Shown here: piece after piece, positions 24,386 to 25,192 of the stretch
Numbering within the stretch: position 1 is the stretch's first letter
How the letters are laid out: each line of letters starts with the position of its first letter
Origin: Chloroflexi bacterium UBA4736
Lineage (GTDB): Bacteria; Chloroflexota; Dormibacteria; Dormibacterales; Dormibacteraceae
Reading direction: 5' to 3'
DNA: 25,192 nt
Assembly: GCA_002404015.1 (NCBI GenBank)
Contig: DHIW01000034.1
Span: forward strand, 1 to 25,192
Program-made: the position numbers and the translations under genes
The notes under the pieces: generated by a model
The model's database searches: none
What the model was told of the DNA's origin: nothing
Seen by the model: only the letters and a program-made list of their open reading frames with translations

Positions 24386-25174
24386 ATGACCGAGCAGGCG
24401 ACCGAGCAGGCGGTGACGGTGACGACGAAGGCGGGCGTGGCCTGGATCAGGCTGAACCGCCCGGAGAAGATGAACGCGGTCAACAGCGCCCTTCGCGCGC
24501 AGCTGGCGGAGGCCGTGAAGCAGGTCGAGCGCGACCCGGAGGCCAGGGTCGTGGTCGTGACGGGTGCCGGCCGCGCCTTCTGCGCGGGTGCCGATGTCCG
24601 CGAGTTCGCCTCCCGCGAGGGTGCTGTGGAGACGATCCGAGCCGAGTACGAGTCGATCCTCTCCCGGCTGCGCAGCATGCCCAAGCCAGTGATCGCGGCC
24701 ATGAACGGCGTCGCGGCCGGGATCGGGGCCAGCCTGGCCCTGGTCGCGGACATCCGGATCGCGGTGCCCGAGGCCTCTTTCCTCGAGGCGTTCGTCAAGA
24801 TCGGGCTCACGGTCGACGGCGGCGCGACCTGGCTGCTGCCCCGCCTGATCGGTCCCGGCAAGGCGCTGGAGATGTTCTTCACCGGCCGTCCGATGGGTGC
24901 CGAGGAGGCGGAGCGTCTCGGCCTCGTCAACCAGGTGGTGCCCGCCGAGCGGCTGGAGGAGACGGTCGGCGAGCTGGCGAGGGCGCTGGCCGCCGGTCCG
25001 GCGGGTGCGCTGGGCGCCATCAAGCGCTCGGTCAACTATTCCCTCAACGCAACGTTCGAGGAGGCCATGGACTTCGAGTTCCTGCTCCAGGGCGTCCAGA
25101 TGGAGGGCGCCGACTTCAAGGAGGGCGTGAGCGCCTTCCTGGAGAAGCGGCCGCCGAGGTTCGGAGCCACCTAG
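24386..25174 (+). CDS. Crotonase-family protein, PaaG-like isomerase
   Basis: 262 aa, from ATG 24386 with GAGGAG just upstream (overlapping the preceding stop). The CoA-binding fold is clear: NRPEKMNAVN, FCAGADVREFA, PKPVIAAMNGVAAGIGASLALVADIR. The glutamates of true hydratases are absent: the first position is Ser117 and the second Phe136. Instead Asp144 in GLTVDGGATWLLPR matches the Asp of PaaG-type 1,2-epoxyphenylacetyl-CoA or delta-enoyl-CoA isomerases. It is therefore an isomerase, not a hydratase, most likely acting together with the gene before it. No other paa gene is in the window. Confidence 0.88.
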   Translation: MTEQATEQAVTVTTKAGVAWIRLNRPEKMNAVNSALRAQLAEAVKQVERDPEARVVVVTGAGRAFCAGADVREFASREGAVETIRAEYESILSRLRSMPKPVIAAMNGVAAGIGASLALVADIRIAVPEASFLEAFVKIGLTVDGGATWLLPRLIGPGKALEMFFTGRPMGAEEAERLGLVNQVVPAERLEETVGELARALAAGPAGALGAIKRSVNYSLNATFEEAMDFEFLLQGVQMEGADFKEGVSAFLEKRPPRFGAT

Positions 25175-25192
25175 TGGACCGTAACAGCGGAA

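Overview
This is chromosomal DNA of a high-GC bacterium. Several heads of transcription units carry a TAnnnT -10 box only 5-9 bases before the start codon, which points to leaderless mRNAs. GTG and TTG starts are common, a 5S rRNA gene stands alone, and an ECF42-type sigma factor sits beside a DGPF (YCII-like) protein. Together these fit a soil lineage of the Chloroflexota / Dormibacterota / Actinomycetota kind. I lean to Dormibacterota-like, but that is inference from style, not from a marker-gene comparison.

Layout. 1-593 has no recognisable gene, only the 3' half of a tRNA-Thr(GGU) and a GC hairpin; it may be the edge of an integrated element. 594-4387 holds a small conserved hypothetical gene (-), another hypothetical gene, an alpha/beta hydrolase, a YCII/DGPF protein and an ECF42-like sigma factor. 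The sigma factor reading frame has a TGA where the family normally has Trp. 4415-9970 is the phosphate block: a methylglyoxal-synthase-like gene (-), phoR, then pstB-phoU-phoB-pstC-pstA in tight coupling. No pstS is present. Two copies of the same three-unit, 11-base-phased CTTAACC array lie just before the -10 boxes of the methylglyoxal-synthase-like gene and of pstB; I read them as Pho boxes. An M23 murein peptidase follows, with a weaker match.

11320-15462 carries a hypothetical gene (-), ribosomal protein bS21, a solitary 5S rRNA with its own promoter and terminator, a Wzx/MOP-type flippase (-), a GT2 glycosyltransferase and an HtpX-type membrane protease. 15592-19154 is a divergent pair for K+/H+ movement: a CPA2 antiporter with an RCK domain (-), and an RCK-pore-RCK potassium channel. 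19158-23589 runs on the minus strand: moaA, a lipoprotein, xseA, xseB and a PRC-barrel protein. 23608-25174 has two crotonase-family genes, divergent from moaA.

How they work together. The phosphate block is a complete sensing and uptake circuit (PhoR/PhoB, PhoU, PstABC) apart from the binding protein. The most interesting lead is that its apparent Pho-box promoter is duplicated in front of a methylglyoxal-synthase fold protein. Methylglyoxal synthase releases phosphate from dihydroxyacetone phosphate, but this protein has lost several catalytic residues, so it may be a phosphate-related regulator and not an enzyme.
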